Positions 8,781 through 17,512 of a stretch of DNA of 64,000 bases are shown in pieces (positions within the stretch are counted from its first letter, which is position 1; the number at the start of each line of letters is the position of its first letter). Under the pieces are notes generated by a model. That model saw only the letters and a list, made by a program, of their open reading frames with translations, searched no databases and had not been told where the DNA came from. The stretch lies in contig NZ_PHSO01000004.1 in NCBI RefSeq assembly GCF_002870965.1, positions 62,001-126,000 on the forward strand, given 5' to 3'. Origin of the DNA: Tsuneonella flava. Its GTDB lineage: Bacteria > Pseudomonadota > Alphaproteobacteria > Sphingomonadales > Sphingomonadaceae. The translations under genes and the position numbers were made by a program.

Positions 8781-9653
8781 ATGTCCTTGCGCGCGCAGCT
8801 ATGGTTGATCTTTCTTGCACCCGTCGTTTTGATGGGCGCTTTGTTTGCACTCGGTTGGACATTGCCCGTGCCTGCGCTGGGGCGCGGCTATGTCATCAGA
8901 ATCACATTGCCTCCCGCTGGGGAGCCGGCTGATCTGCCGCAGGTTCTTGGCCCAAAAGACAAATCCCGCCCCCTTATCGTAATCGACGCGGGGCATGGCG
9001 GGCATGATCCGGGGGCAAGTGGCAACGGGATTGAGGAAAAAAATCTAACTCTCGGACTTGCGAAGGCCTTGCGGGACGAGATTGTAAAGGAGGGGGGCAT
9101 TCGTGTCGCTTTGACCAGAAGTGACGATCGATACCTGGTGCTTGCCGAGCGGTTTGGCATCGCGCGGGCGCTGGGTGCCGATCTGTTTCTCTCCATTCAT
9201 GCAGATAGCGCGGGCGATGCCGATGGCGTTTCAGGCGCGAGTATTTACACCTTGTCAAACACGGCGTCGAGCGAAGCGGCATCACGCTTTGCAGATCGTG
9301 AAAATAGCGCAGACGTCGTTAACGGTGTTGCGCTGGATGGCCGAAGCGACACGATCAATGCCATCCTGGTGCAATTGTCCCAGCGCAAAACGCAGGAAGA
9401 CAGCAATGTATTTGCCAGCCTTATCCTCAGAGAAGGAAGGGATAGGTTGAAATTTCATTCGCAACCGCTTCGTTCGGCGGAACTCGCGGTCTTAAGAGCT
9501 CCCGATTTGCCGTCAGTGCTGTATGAAGCTGGTTTCGTGACAAACCCGCAAGAGGCACAGGCATTGACTTCTCTACGCGGTCGGGAGGCTTTTGCCAAAG
9601 TTATGGCGAGAGCTGTGCGCATCTATTTTGCGCGCCAGTCGGGGGATGGGTGA
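8781..9653 (+). CDS. amiC: N-acetylmuramoyl-L-alanine amidase (Amidase_3)
   Basis: This 290-aa exported protein has an N-terminal hydrophobic segment (about residues 7-26) and a zinc amidase domain with the expected ligands: His in VIDAGHGGHDPGA, Glu in GIEEKNLTL, His in LFLSIHADS, and the catalytic Glu in VLYEAGFVTNPQEA. It cleaves the bond between MurNAc and the stem peptide during septal peptidoglycan splitting. A TAG at 8772 in the same frame forces the start to ATG 8781, which has no Shine-Dalgarno match. The AMIN targeting domain of longer AmiC proteins is absent. A penicillin-binding protein gene follows 47 bp later in the same direction, so the pair probably acts in cell-wall remodelling. 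The exact paralogue name is uncertain. Confidence 0.9.
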   Translation: MSLRAQLWLIFLAPVVLMGALFALGWTLPVPALGRGYVIRITLPPAGEPADLPQVLGPKDKSRPLIVIDAGHGGHDPGASGNGIEEKNLTLGLAKALRDEIVKEGGIRVALTRSDDRYLVLAERFGIARALGADLFLSIHADSAGDADGVSGASIYTLSNTASSEAASRFADRENSADVVNGVALDGRSDTINAILVQLSQRKTQEDSNVFASLILREGRDRLKFHSQPLRSAELAVLRAPDLPSVLYEAGFVTNPQEAQALTSLRGREAFAKVMARAVRIYFARQSGDG

Positions 9654-9700
9654 GCTTTGGTTCTGGCGCAGCCAGAAACGCATGCTAATAAGCCCCGCTC

Positions 9701-12223
9701 ATGGTCGACACATCGCCCCTCGAACACATTCGTTATCGAATCCGGCGCGACGCGCGTGGTGTCGCTGCATGGTTTATGCGAAACTGGCGCGAGCGGTGGT
9801 TTTTCCGTTGGCTGATAATCGCAATCGGCGTGGGTGTGCTTTCATTCGTCGCGTTATGGATCGTGTTAACGCGGGATCTGCCTGACGCGGAAACTCTGCT
9901 CGAATACGAACCGCCACTACCGACCGTCGTGCGCGGGATCGATGGCCAGATAGTTCATTCTTACGCGCGCGAGCATCGTGTCCAGCTTCAGTATCAGGAT
10001 TTTCCGCCCAAACTGATTGAGGCATTTCTGGCTGCGGAGGATAAAACTTTCTTCACGCACGGCGGGGTGGATATTACTGGCACGTTGGGTGCGGTGATTG
10101 ACTATGCCGCGAAATATGGATCGGGCGAGCGTGCGGTGGGTGGCTCGACGATTACCCAGCAGGTCGCGAAAAACATTCTGTTGGGAGACGAGTATTCGGT
10201 TACGCGCAAGCTGAAGGAAATGATCCTCGCTCGCCGAATCGAGAGTGCTCTGACCAAGCAGCAAATCCTGTCGCTTTATCTCAATGAAATTCCTTTGGGC
10301 CGCCGCAGCTTCGGCGTTCAGGCGGCAGCACGCGCATACTTTAACAAAGACGTCGGTCAACTCGATCTCAATGAAATGGCATTTCTCGCCATTCTGCCAA
10401 AGGCGCCCGAACGTTACGGGCGAAAGAAATACGAGGATATGGCAATTGCCCGCCGTAATTTCGTGCTCAAGCAGATGGTGGCAAACGGCTTCATTACACA
10501 GCAGCAAGCGAGCGCAGCCGAAGCCAAGCCTCTGGGGCTTCAGGCCTCTCGCACCAGCCTTAACTCAGTCGACGCAGGTTATTTTCTGGAAGAAGTGCGG
10601 CGGCAGTTGATCGGGAAGTTCGGGGAAACTGCGGAAGACGGTAAGAATAGCGTCTATGCTGGCGGCCTGTGGGTGCGCACCTCGCTCGATCCTGAATTAC
10701 AAAAGGCGGCTCGCGATGCGCTTCGAAACGGGATCTTCCGTTATAACTCAGGTCGCGGATGGAAAGAGCCATTTGCCACAATCGATTTGTCGAAGGGTGA
10801 CTGGCAATCGCAGCTGGCATCTTCGCCGCTTGGCATCTCTTACAAAGATTGGCGGATCGGCGTCGTTACGGAGCGCACTGGATCGCGGGGCGCGATCGGC
10901 TTTTCCGACGGCAGTACCGGTCCTCTTTCCGGTATGCCCAACGGGCTGAAGGCGGGCGATGTTATTGCAGTCGCTCCCTCTGGCAACGGCTTTGTGGTTC
11001 GTACTGTGCCTGAAGTGTCAGGCGGGTTTGTCGCGGCTCAGCCGCATACCGGACGTGTGCTTGCCATGCAGGGCGGGTTCGATTCCCGAATTTCCAATTT
11101 CAATCGTGCCACTCAGGCGCTTCGCCAGCCGGGTTCGACCATCAAGCCGTTTGTCTATGCCACCGGCCTCGATAACGGGATGACGCCGGCCACACAGGTG
11201 CCGGACCAGACGTTCTGCTTCTATCAGGGTGCTGCCCTAGGTGAAAAATGCTTCCGCAACTTCGGTGGCGGCGGCGGCGGTATTCATACGATGCGCTGGG
11301 GGCTGGAGCAAAGCCGTAACCTGATGACTGTGCATATCGCGATGGATGCAGGGATGCCCAATGTAGTCGGCACTATCAAACGCATGGGTATCGGGGATTA
11401 TAAACCCTATCCCGCCTTTGCGCTGGGGGCAGGGGATACGACTGTGCTGAAAATGGTCAACGCTTACACGGCGCTAGCCAATTTCGGTCGACAGCATAAT
11501 CCCACAGTCATCGATTTTGTGCAGGATCGGCGGGGTAAGGTGATCTGGCGCGCTGACCGGCGCGACTGCACCGGATGCAATATGCCGCAATGGGATGGGA
11601 AGCCGATGCCGCGCATCGCCGATGGCGGCAAACAAGTGCTTGATCCCCGCACGGCTTATCAGGTTATCCATATGCTGGAAGGGGTTGTGCAGCGCGGCAC
11701 TGCGGTCCGCTTGCGCGCGCTCGATCTTCCGCTGTTTGGCAAGACGGGGACGACCTCAGGCCCCACCAACGCCTGGTTCGTGGGTGGTAGCCCGGATATC
11801 ATCGCGGGCATGTATCTCGGCTTCGATAAGCCGCGTAACATGGGGGGCTGGGTTCAGGGCGGCAACACTGCTGCGCCAATGATGATCGATTTCGTCAAGG
11901 CGACACGTGAACGATGGACGGACGAACCCTTTATCGCTCCGGCCGGTATCCGCATGGTCCGCATCGACCGTCAGAGTGGTAAGCGCGTGTTCGATGGATG
12001 GCCGACGGACGATCCGAAAGCTTCGATCATCTGGGAAGCGTTTAAGCCCAATACCGAACCGCCCCGTGCTACACGACAGGATGAGATTGCGGCCAAGCGT
12101 AACCAGATCCTTGAACTGATCCGCAAGGGGCGTCAGGCGCAAAGTAACGCAGCCTCCAATGCGCGGAAAGACGAGAATAAAAATCAGGGCAGTTTCGTGG
12201 AGGAGCAGGGCGGCCTGTATTGA
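9701..12223 (+). CDS. mrcA: Penicillin-binding protein 1A (bifunctional transglycosylase/transpeptidase)
   Basis: This 840-aa class A PBP polymerises and cross-links peptidoglycan. A single N-terminal TM segment (about residues 35-57) precedes the GT51 domain, with catalytic Glu113 in AAEDKTFF and the GGSTITQQVAKN motif near 147-158. The transpeptidase domain has the active-site serine S479 in PGSTIKPF, the SRN triad (QSRNLMTV) and K681-TG (FGKTGTTSGP). An extra OB-like region lies between the two catalytic domains, as in other PBP1a proteins. The last 40 residues are polar and probably disordered. It follows the amidase gene and precedes an exported peroxiredoxin gene by 57 bp. Confidence 0.95.
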   Translation: MVDTSPLEHIRYRIRRDARGVAAWFMRNWRERWFFRWLIIAIGVGVLSFVALWIVLTRDLPDAETLLEYEPPLPTVVRGIDGQIVHSYAREHRVQLQYQDFPPKLIEAFLAAEDKTFFTHGGVDITGTLGAVIDYAAKYGSGERAVGGSTITQQVAKNILLGDEYSVTRKLKEMILARRIESALTKQQILSLYLNEIPLGRRSFGVQAAARAYFNKDVGQLDLNEMAFLAILPKAPERYGRKKYEDMAIARRNFVLKQMVANGFITQQQASAAEAKPLGLQASRTSLNSVDAGYFLEEVRRQLIGKFGETAEDGKNSVYAGGLWVRTSLDPELQKAARDALRNGIFRYNSGRGWKEPFATIDLSKGDWQSQLASSPLGISYKDWRIGVVTERTGSRGAIGFSDGSTGPLSGMPNGLKAGDVIAVAPSGNGFVVRTVPEVSGGFVAAQPHTGRVLAMQGGFDSRISNFNRATQALRQPGSTIKPFVYATGLDNGMTPATQVPDQTFCFYQGAALGEKCFRNFGGGGGGIHTMRWGLEQSRNLMTVHIAMDAGMPNVVGTIKRMGIGDYKPYPAFALGAGDTTVLKMVNAYTALANFGRQHNPTVIDFVQDRRGKVIWRADRRDCTGCNMPQWDGKPMPRIADGGKQVLDPRTAYQVIHMLEGVVQRGTAVRLRALDLPLFGKTGTTSGPTNAWFVGGSPDIIAGMYLGFDKPRNMGGWVQGGNTAAPMMIDFVKATRERWTDEPFIAPAGIRMVRIDRQSGKRVFDGWPTDDPKASIIWEAFKPNTEPPRATRQDEIAAKRNQILELIRKGRQAQSNAASNARKDENKNQGSFVEEQGGLY

Positions 12224-12280
12224 TGTGTCGATAGTCTGCTGTCGCGAAACGCCGAACGTTCCGAGAAAGGATCGCTGAGA

Positions 12281-12826
12281 ATGAAAAGGTATGTCTGCGC
12301 CGCGATCGCGGCGATCGTATTTGGCACTGTCCCGGCGGCGGCTGAACTGCCGGTCGGCGCCAAAGCACCTATGTTTGCCACAAAGGGGGCACTGGCCGGA
12401 AAGGAGTTCGGGTTCAACCTGCGCGCCGCCCTCGCCAAAGGGCCAGTGGTGCTCTACTTCTATCCGAAAGCCTTCACACAGGGGTGCACGCTTGAGGCAC
12501 ACGCTTTTGCCGAGGCGACACCTGAATTTGCGAAATTGGGGGCAACTGTCGTTGGTATCTCAAACGATGATATTACGACACTCAAAAAATTCTCCACCGA
12601 AGCATGTCGTGACAAGTTTGCCGTTGCGTCAGCCACGCCCGCGATTGTCGATGCTTATGACGTGCGGCTTGTGCGTGATGGCAAAGACACCGGGCTAACC
12701 GACCGTACAAGCTACGTTATCGATCAGTCGGGCAAGATCGTGATGGTCCATTCCGATCTGAGTTATAAGGATCATGTGTCGCTGACGCTGGCAGCTGTTA
12801 AAAAGCTTGCCCATAAGGGCCACTAG
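12281..12826 (+). CDS. Exported BCP/PrxQ-type peroxiredoxin
   Basis: The 181-aa product has a Sec signal peptide (cleavage likely after VPAAA, about residue 22) followed by an AhpC/BCP thioredoxin fold. The peroxidatic cysteine is Cys69 in YFYPKAFTQGCTLEA. The usual BCP resolving cysteine five residues later is missing (EAHAF), but Cys109 in STEACRDKF lies 40 residues downstream, a spacing like that of PrxQ enzymes that use a helix-3 resolving cysteine. It probably reduces peroxides in the periplasm. Most BCP proteins are cytosolic, so the export signal is the notable point. AGAAAGGATCGCTGAGA before the ATG provides the ribosome site. Confidence 0.85.
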   Translation: MKRYVCAAIAAIVFGTVPAAAELPVGAKAPMFATKGALAGKEFGFNLRAALAKGPVVLYFYPKAFTQGCTLEAHAFAEATPEFAKLGATVVGISNDDITTLKKFSTEACRDKFAVASATPAIVDAYDVRLVRDGKDTGLTDRTSYVIDQSGKIVMVHSDLSYKDHVSLTLAAVKKLAHKGH

Positions 12827-12923
12827 CCATTGCCGACAGGCGGTGTGTGACTTGCACACTGCTCTTTCCTCTGCCGCCCGGAAGGTTTAGTCGGGCGGCA
12901 ATTCGTGTTTGGAGAACCACAAT

Positions 12924-14051
12924 ATGCGTGCCGAGGGGCAGGCCTACATCGATCGTATAGAAGCTGCGCTGGCGCTTGTGCGTCAATCACTCGATTGGGA
13001 GCGTGCGTTGCGGCGCCTCGATGAGTTGAACGCACGCGTTCAAGATCCGACACTGTGGGACAATCCCAAAGAGGCTCAGGCAATTGGCCGCGAGCAGAAG
13101 CAGCTTGAAACTGCCATTGGAACGGTGAACGAAATTTCACGGGAAATGGCCGATGCGATCGAATTCGTCGAAATGGGCGAAGTGGAAGGCGAAGACGATG
13201 TCGTAGCAGAAGGGCTTGCCAGCCTTGAACGGCTCGCCAATCGTGCCGATGCCGATAAAGTTCAGGCGCTCCTGTCAGGCGAGGCCGATGGCAATGATAC
13301 GTATTTGGAAATCCACGCGGGCGCGGGCGGTACGGAAAGCCAGGATTGGGCAGAGATGCTGTTGCGTATGTATGCTCGCTGGGCAGAGCGCAAAGGTTTC
13401 AAGGTCGAAACAGTAGAATATCAGGCGGGCGAAACAGCGGGCATCAAGTCTGCCACGCTCCTGTTGAAAGGCGAAAACGCCTATGGCTATGCCAAAACTG
13501 AGAGCGGGGTCCATCGCCTCGTTCGGATTAGTCCTTACGATAGTTCGGCGCGGCGGCATACGTCATTCAGTTCCGTATGGGTTTATCCGGTGATCGACGA
13601 CGATATCGATATCGATATCAACCCCGCAGACCTGAAGATCGATACCTATCGCGCAAGTGGCGCCGGTGGGCAGCACGTCAACACTACCGATTCCGCCGTC
13701 CGTATCACGCACCAGCCCAGTGGCATTGTCGTGGCCAGTCAGGTGGATCGCAGTCAGCACAAAAACCGCGATATCGCGATGAACATGCTGAAGGCGCGTT
13801 TGTTCGAAGAAGAAATGCGGAAGCGCGAAGAAGCGGCCAGCGCGGAGCACCAGAGCAAAAGCGATATCGGCTGGGGACACCAAATCCGCAGCTATGTTCT
13901 GCAACCATATCAACAGGTAAAAGATTTACGGACCGGAGTAGTGTCAACATCGCCCGACGATGTGCTGGATGGGGCTATTGACCCTTTTATCTCGGCTGCA
14001 CTGGCTCAACGGGTAACTGGCGAAGTGGTAGAGGTGGCAGACGACGAATGA
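12924..14051 (+). CDS. prfB: Peptide chain release factor 2
   Basis: This 375-aa factor recognises UAA/UGA and triggers peptide release. The GGQ motif is in YRASGAGGQHVNTTDSAVRITH. The anticodon-like tripeptide is SPY (VRISPYDSSARRHTSF), where E. coli RF2 has SPF. The C-terminal KSDIGWGHQIRSYVLQPYQQVKDLRTG block is typical RF2. No in-frame UGA with a CUUU slippery site occurs near codon 25, so the programmed frameshift known from E. coli prfB is absent. The ATG is favoured over an earlier TTG (12909) by GGAG at 12911-12914. Its stop overlaps the next start by 4 bp. Confidence 0.96.
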   Translation: MRAEGQAYIDRIEAALALVRQSLDWERALRRLDELNARVQDPTLWDNPKEAQAIGREQKQLETAIGTVNEISREMADAIEFVEMGEVEGEDDVVAEGLASLERLANRADADKVQALLSGEADGNDTYLEIHAGAGGTESQDWAEMLLRMYARWAERKGFKVETVEYQAGETAGIKSATLLLKGENAYGYAKTESGVHRLVRISPYDSSARRHTSFSSVWVYPVIDDDIDIDINPADLKIDTYRASGAGGQHVNTTDSAVRITHQPSGIVVASQVDRSQHKNRDIAMNMLKARLFEEEMRKREEAASAEHQSKSDIGWGHQIRSYVLQPYQQVKDLRTGVVSTSPDDVLDGAIDPFISAALAQRVTGEVVEVADDE

Positions 14052-14809
14052 TCGTCACACGTAGAATTGCTGCTTGTTTATTGGCAGTTGTCAGCTTGGT
14101 GACTGGCTGTGAACGCGCGGATACCGATGCCGACCGAGCTGTAACTGCGCGCGATTTTCCACGAGCAAATCGCCCTGTGTCTGGAATGGCGGGCAGCCCT
14201 TTCACGACCGAAAATCAACGTGACAGCGTTGGTGAAGCGCAGCGTGTCATGGATCTGGCGGAAATAAGGCCAGGTATGACGGTGGCCGATATCGGCGCAG
14301 GGGAAGGGTATTATACCGTTCGTTTAGCAGAGAAGGTCGGCGCCAAGGGTCGTGTTCTCGCTGAAGATATCGATAAAGCTGCATTGGAGAGATTGGGACA
14401 GCGCATTGAACGGGACAGGCTGGACAATGTTTCGGTCAAACTGGGAACCCCGGATGATCCTCGTCTGCCGGACCGCAGTTTCGACCGCATTTTTATGGTG
14501 CACATGTTTCATGAAGTGGAAGAACCATATGCATTTCTCTGGCGGCTCTGGCCTGCATTGAAGCCTGAAGGGCTTGTCGTCGTGGTCGATATTGACCGCC
14601 CTAGCGGCCAGCACGGCATTGATCCCCTGTTGCTAAGCTGTGAGTTTGAGCGCGTTGGATTTAAACTGGATTCTTTCAAAGATGCACCAGAGCTTGCGGG
14701 GTACTATGCACAGTTCAAGCGAACGGCTAATAGGCCGCAACCACATGAAATAAAGGCTTGTAACATGGACCGCGGTGCGGGCTCGCAAGCTGAAAAAAAC
14801 GTTAAATGA
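14048..14809 (+). CDS. Predicted lipoprotein with class I SAM-methyltransferase fold
   Basis: This 253-aa protein begins with a lipoprotein signal (hydrophobic core then LVTGC, predicted lipid Cys21). A Rossmann methyltransferase domain follows: motif I VADIGAGEGYYTVRLAEKV, an acidic residue after the second strand (AEDIDK), and the DRIFMVHMFHEVEEP segment. It overlaps prfB by ATGA, so the two are translationally coupled. Exported methyltransferase-like proteins of this kind exist in many Gram-negatives, but SAM is not known in the periplasm, so the activity is uncertain. The C-terminal 30 residues overlap only non-coding space before the next gene. Confidence 0.75.
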   Translation: MIVTRRIAACLLAVVSLVTGCERADTDADRAVTARDFPRANRPVSGMAGSPFTTENQRDSVGEAQRVMDLAEIRPGMTVADIGAGEGYYTVRLAEKVGAKGRVLAEDIDKAALERLGQRIERDRLDNVSVKLGTPDDPRLPDRSFDRIFMVHMFHEVEEPYAFLWRLWPALKPEGLVVVVDIDRPSGQHGIDPLLLSCEFERVGFKLDSFKDAPELAGYYAQFKRTANRPQPHEIKACNMDRGAGSQAEKNVK

Positions 14810-14822
14810 AAGAAGTCTCGTA

Positions 14823-16229
14823 ATGTCATTCAAGGGGTTGAAGCCTATCCTTTACGGCGGTCGCGAAGTGTGGCCGTTGATCGAAGGGGGTAAGGGGGTT
14901 GCAGCGACGAACCATGCCAGTTCTGGCGCGTGGGCCGCTGCAGGTGGGATTGGCACGGTTAGTGCGGTCAACGCCGATAGTTACGACGCTGAAGGTAAGA
15001 TCGTGCCGCAAGTGTACGATGCGCTGACGCGCAAGGAACGGCACCAGCAGCTGATCCAGTACGCGATCGATGGTGCGGTCGAGCAGGTGAAGCGCGCGCA
15101 CGAGATCGCCGGGGGCAAAGGCGCGATCAATATCAACGTCCTGTGGGAAATGGGCGGCGCGCAGGAAGTCCTCGAAGGCGTTCTGGAGCGGACCCGGGGC
15201 ATGGTCACTGGCGTCACTTGCGGTGCAGGTATGCCCTATAAGCTGGCTGAAATCGCAGAGCGCTTCGATGTGCACTATCTGCCGATTATCTCCTCGGCGC
15301 GTGCGTTTCGTGCCCTGTGGAAGCGTAGCTATCATAAAGTGGCGGACCTGATGGCCGCTGTGGTTTACGAAGATCCGTGGCTTGCTGGCGGTCACAACGG
15401 ACTGTCGAACGCCGAAGATCCAACCAAGCCCGAAGATCCTTACCCGCGTGTCGCTGCATTGCGCGAGACGATGCGAAAGGAAGGCGTAAGCGACAATGTG
15501 CCTATAGTCATGGCAGGCGGAGTCTGGTTCCTGAGGGAATGGAACGACTGGATTGATAACCCGGAACTTGGCCCGATCGCGTTCCAGTTCGGCACGCGGC
15601 CATTGTTGACGGAGGAAAGTCCGATTCCGCAAGGATGGAAAGATCTTCTGCGGGAGATCGAGCCGGGTGACGTGCTGTTGCACAAATTCAGCCCGACAGG
15701 CTTTTACTCATCGGCTGTTAAGAACCCGTTCCTGTATGACCTGATGCATCGCTCCGAACGCCAAATTCCCTATTCAAGGGTTGAGGCAGGTGTGCACACG
15801 GTTCAGCTCGACGTGGGGGTAAAGGGCAAAAACTTCTGGGTCGCACCGAAAGACCGCGAACGTGCACGGGGCTGGGTTGCGGAAGGATATACCGAAGCGC
15901 TGAAGACCCCGGATGACACAGTTGTTTTCGTGACGCCGGAAAGTCGCGCGCAGATCCGTGAAGATCAGGCGGCCTGTATGGGATGCCTGTCTCACTGCGG
16001 TTTTTCGTCATGGAAGGACCATGATGACTATACCACTGGACGTCTTGCCGATCCCCGCAGTTTCTGCATCCAAAAAACGTTGCAGGATATCGCACATGGT
16101 GGACCAGTGGACGAAAACCTGATGTTCGCCGGTCATGCGGCGTATCGTTTTAAGCAGGATCCGTTCTACTCCAACAACTTCACTCCTACGGTGAAGCAAT
16201 TGGTGGATCGTATTCTGACAGGGGACTGA
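14823..16229 (+). CDS. Nitronate monooxygenase-like FMN oxidoreductase with C-terminal Cys cluster
   Basis: The 468-aa product has the TIM-barrel signature of the 2-nitropropane dioxygenase/nitronate monooxygenase group (also related to PfaD and FabK): GGIGTVSAVNADSY near the N-terminus, GVTCGAGMPYKLAEIAERF, and GGHNGLS and VMAGGVWF glycine-rich phosphate-binding loops. The C-terminal part holds C385-x2-C388-x3-C392 and C415 (ACMGCLSHC, then SFCIQ), suggesting a metal or Fe-S site not found in small nitronate monooxygenases. Start ATG 14823 is preceded by GAAAGAAG. The gene follows the methyltransferase by 13 bp. Substrate unknown. Confidence 0.75.
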   Translation: MSFKGLKPILYGGREVWPLIEGGKGVAATNHASSGAWAAAGGIGTVSAVNADSYDAEGKIVPQVYDALTRKERHQQLIQYAIDGAVEQVKRAHEIAGGKGAININVLWEMGGAQEVLEGVLERTRGMVTGVTCGAGMPYKLAEIAERFDVHYLPIISSARAFRALWKRSYHKVADLMAAVVYEDPWLAGGHNGLSNAEDPTKPEDPYPRVAALRETMRKEGVSDNVPIVMAGGVWFLREWNDWIDNPELGPIAFQFGTRPLLTEESPIPQGWKDLLREIEPGDVLLHKFSPTGFYSSAVKNPFLYDLMHRSERQIPYSRVEAGVHTVQLDVGVKGKNFWVAPKDRERARGWVAEGYTEALKTPDDTVVFVTPESRAQIREDQAACMGCLSHCGFSSWKDHDDYTTGRLADPRSFCIQKTLQDIAHGGPVDENLMFAGHAAYRFKQDPFYSNNFTPTVKQLVDRILTGD

Positions 16230-16288
16230 TCTGGGTCGCCCCGTGCCACATTCAAATGAGTTGTCTTACGATTGATCTGGGAAGAGAG

Positions 16289-16305
16289 GCAGGGTGGCCT
16301 GCTTT
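16289..16305 (+). terminator. Weak hairpin after the flavoprotein gene
   Basis: GCAGG-GTGG-CCTGC followed by TTT, in the 182-bp gap between convergent genes. The stem is only 5 bp, so this is a weak candidate; I see nothing else in the gap. Confidence 0.3.
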
Positions 16306-16411
16306 GCCATATGTTGCGCCTTACGTCCGGCAGTCGTGCTGTCTGAAATAAGACGTTGGATCTCACTCTGACCTGGCGGAAACTCGACTTGGCCTACGGC
16401 AGTCAGGTGAG

Positions 16412-17419
16412 CTACACTAACCCTTCGAGCACCTGATCGGGGGGGCGGTGGCCATCGGCCCAGAACTGGATATTTGCGATAACCTTCTCGCCGGAGGCCT
16501 CTCGGCCTTCTCGGGTTGCGCTGCCGATATGGGGCAGGGTCATCACGTTAGGGTGGTCAATTAGCCGACGATCCACTTGCGGTTCGTCGGGATAGACGTC
16601 GAGACCCGCGCCAACCAACGAGCCGGCGTCGAGCGCTGCGATCAGTGCATCCTGATCTACGAGATCGCCTCGCGCCGTGTTGATCAGGCACGCTGTCGAC
16701 TTCATCAGAGAAATGCGTCTCGCATCGATAAGATGGCGTGAATCTTTGGTGGATGGGCAGTGTAGCGTCAGAATGTCGCTACGCGCAATTAGGTCGTCGA
16801 GGTCTTCGACATAAGTCGCGCCGTGCATGTTCTCTACGGCTTGCGGAAGACGATGGCGATTATGGTACAGGATATTGAGACCGAAGGCACGAGCGCGATG
16901 CGCCACTGCCTGTCCGATGCGCCCCATACCCACGATGCCCAGCGATTTGCCGCCGATCTGCCATCCCAGCAAAGCCGATGGTGCCCAACCTGTCCATTCG
17001 GAACGGCGCACCAGCGCGATGCCTTCGCGGACCCGTCTTGGGACGCCAATGATCAGCATTACGGCGAGATCGGCCGTGTCGTCGGTAAACACACCAGGCG
17101 TATTGGTAACAATGATCCGCGCTGCTCGCGCAGCGGCGAGGTCGATATGATCGACTCCGGCGCCGAAGCTGGCAATGAGGCCCAAGTTCGGTCCTGCTTG
17201 TCGAATCAGGTTGGCGTCGATCCGGTCGGTAACGGTGGGAACGATAACGTCCGATTCCTGCATCGCGATCGCGAGTTCTTCGCGAGACAATGGCCGGTCG
17301 TCATGATTGAATTGTGCATCGAATAGCTCCGACATGCGTGCTTCGATCATCGGCATCAGTTGCCGGGTTACGACGACCTTCGGCTTGCCGGTGCGCGGTA
17401 TTGGTGTTGACTCGCTCAT
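16412..17419 (-). CDS. D-2-hydroxyacid dehydrogenase (glyoxylate/hydroxypyruvate reductase-like)
   Basis: This 335-aa protein has the two-domain D-isomer-specific dehydrogenase layout. The NAD-binding loop is GIVGMGRIGQAVAHRA near the middle. The catalytic Arg is in LINTARGDLVDQDAL, the Glu in VYPDEPQVD and the His in MTLPHIGSATREGR. Asn/Arg after the second strand of the Rossmann fold (LYHNRHRL) hints at NADPH preference. The closest functional group is GyaR/GhrB-like reductases of glyoxylate and hydroxypyruvate; substrate is not provable here. It is transcribed alone, convergent with the flavoprotein gene and divergent from the SH3 gene 93 bp away. Confidence 0.88.
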   Translation of the reverse strand: MSESTPIPRTGKPKVVVTRQLMPMIEARMSELFDAQFNHDDRPLSREELAIAMQESDVIVPTVTDRIDANLIRQAGPNLGLIASFGAGVDHIDLAAARAARIIVTNTPGVFTDDTADLAVMLIIGVPRRVREGIALVRRSEWTGWAPSALLGWQIGGKSLGIVGMGRIGQAVAHRARAFGLNILYHNRHRLPQAVENMHGATYVEDLDDLIARSDILTLHCPSTKDSRHLIDARRISLMKSTACLINTARGDLVDQDALIAALDAGSLVGAGLDVYPDEPQVDRRLIDHPNVMTLPHIGSATREGREASGEKVIANIQFWADGHRPPDQVLEGLV

Positions 17420-17512
17420 TGCCTTGCAGCGCTACGTTGTGGAGGGCGGGATGGTCAAGCGAAGGTGAACTGCCTGAGCTTGATAGTTACGACCGGATGG
17501 CAGTAATAGGCG

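Noticed and set aside
12924-13100. Programmed +1 frameshift in prfB
   Set aside because: The frame is open from ATG to GGQ domain with no in-frame UGA after a CUUU-like slippery site.
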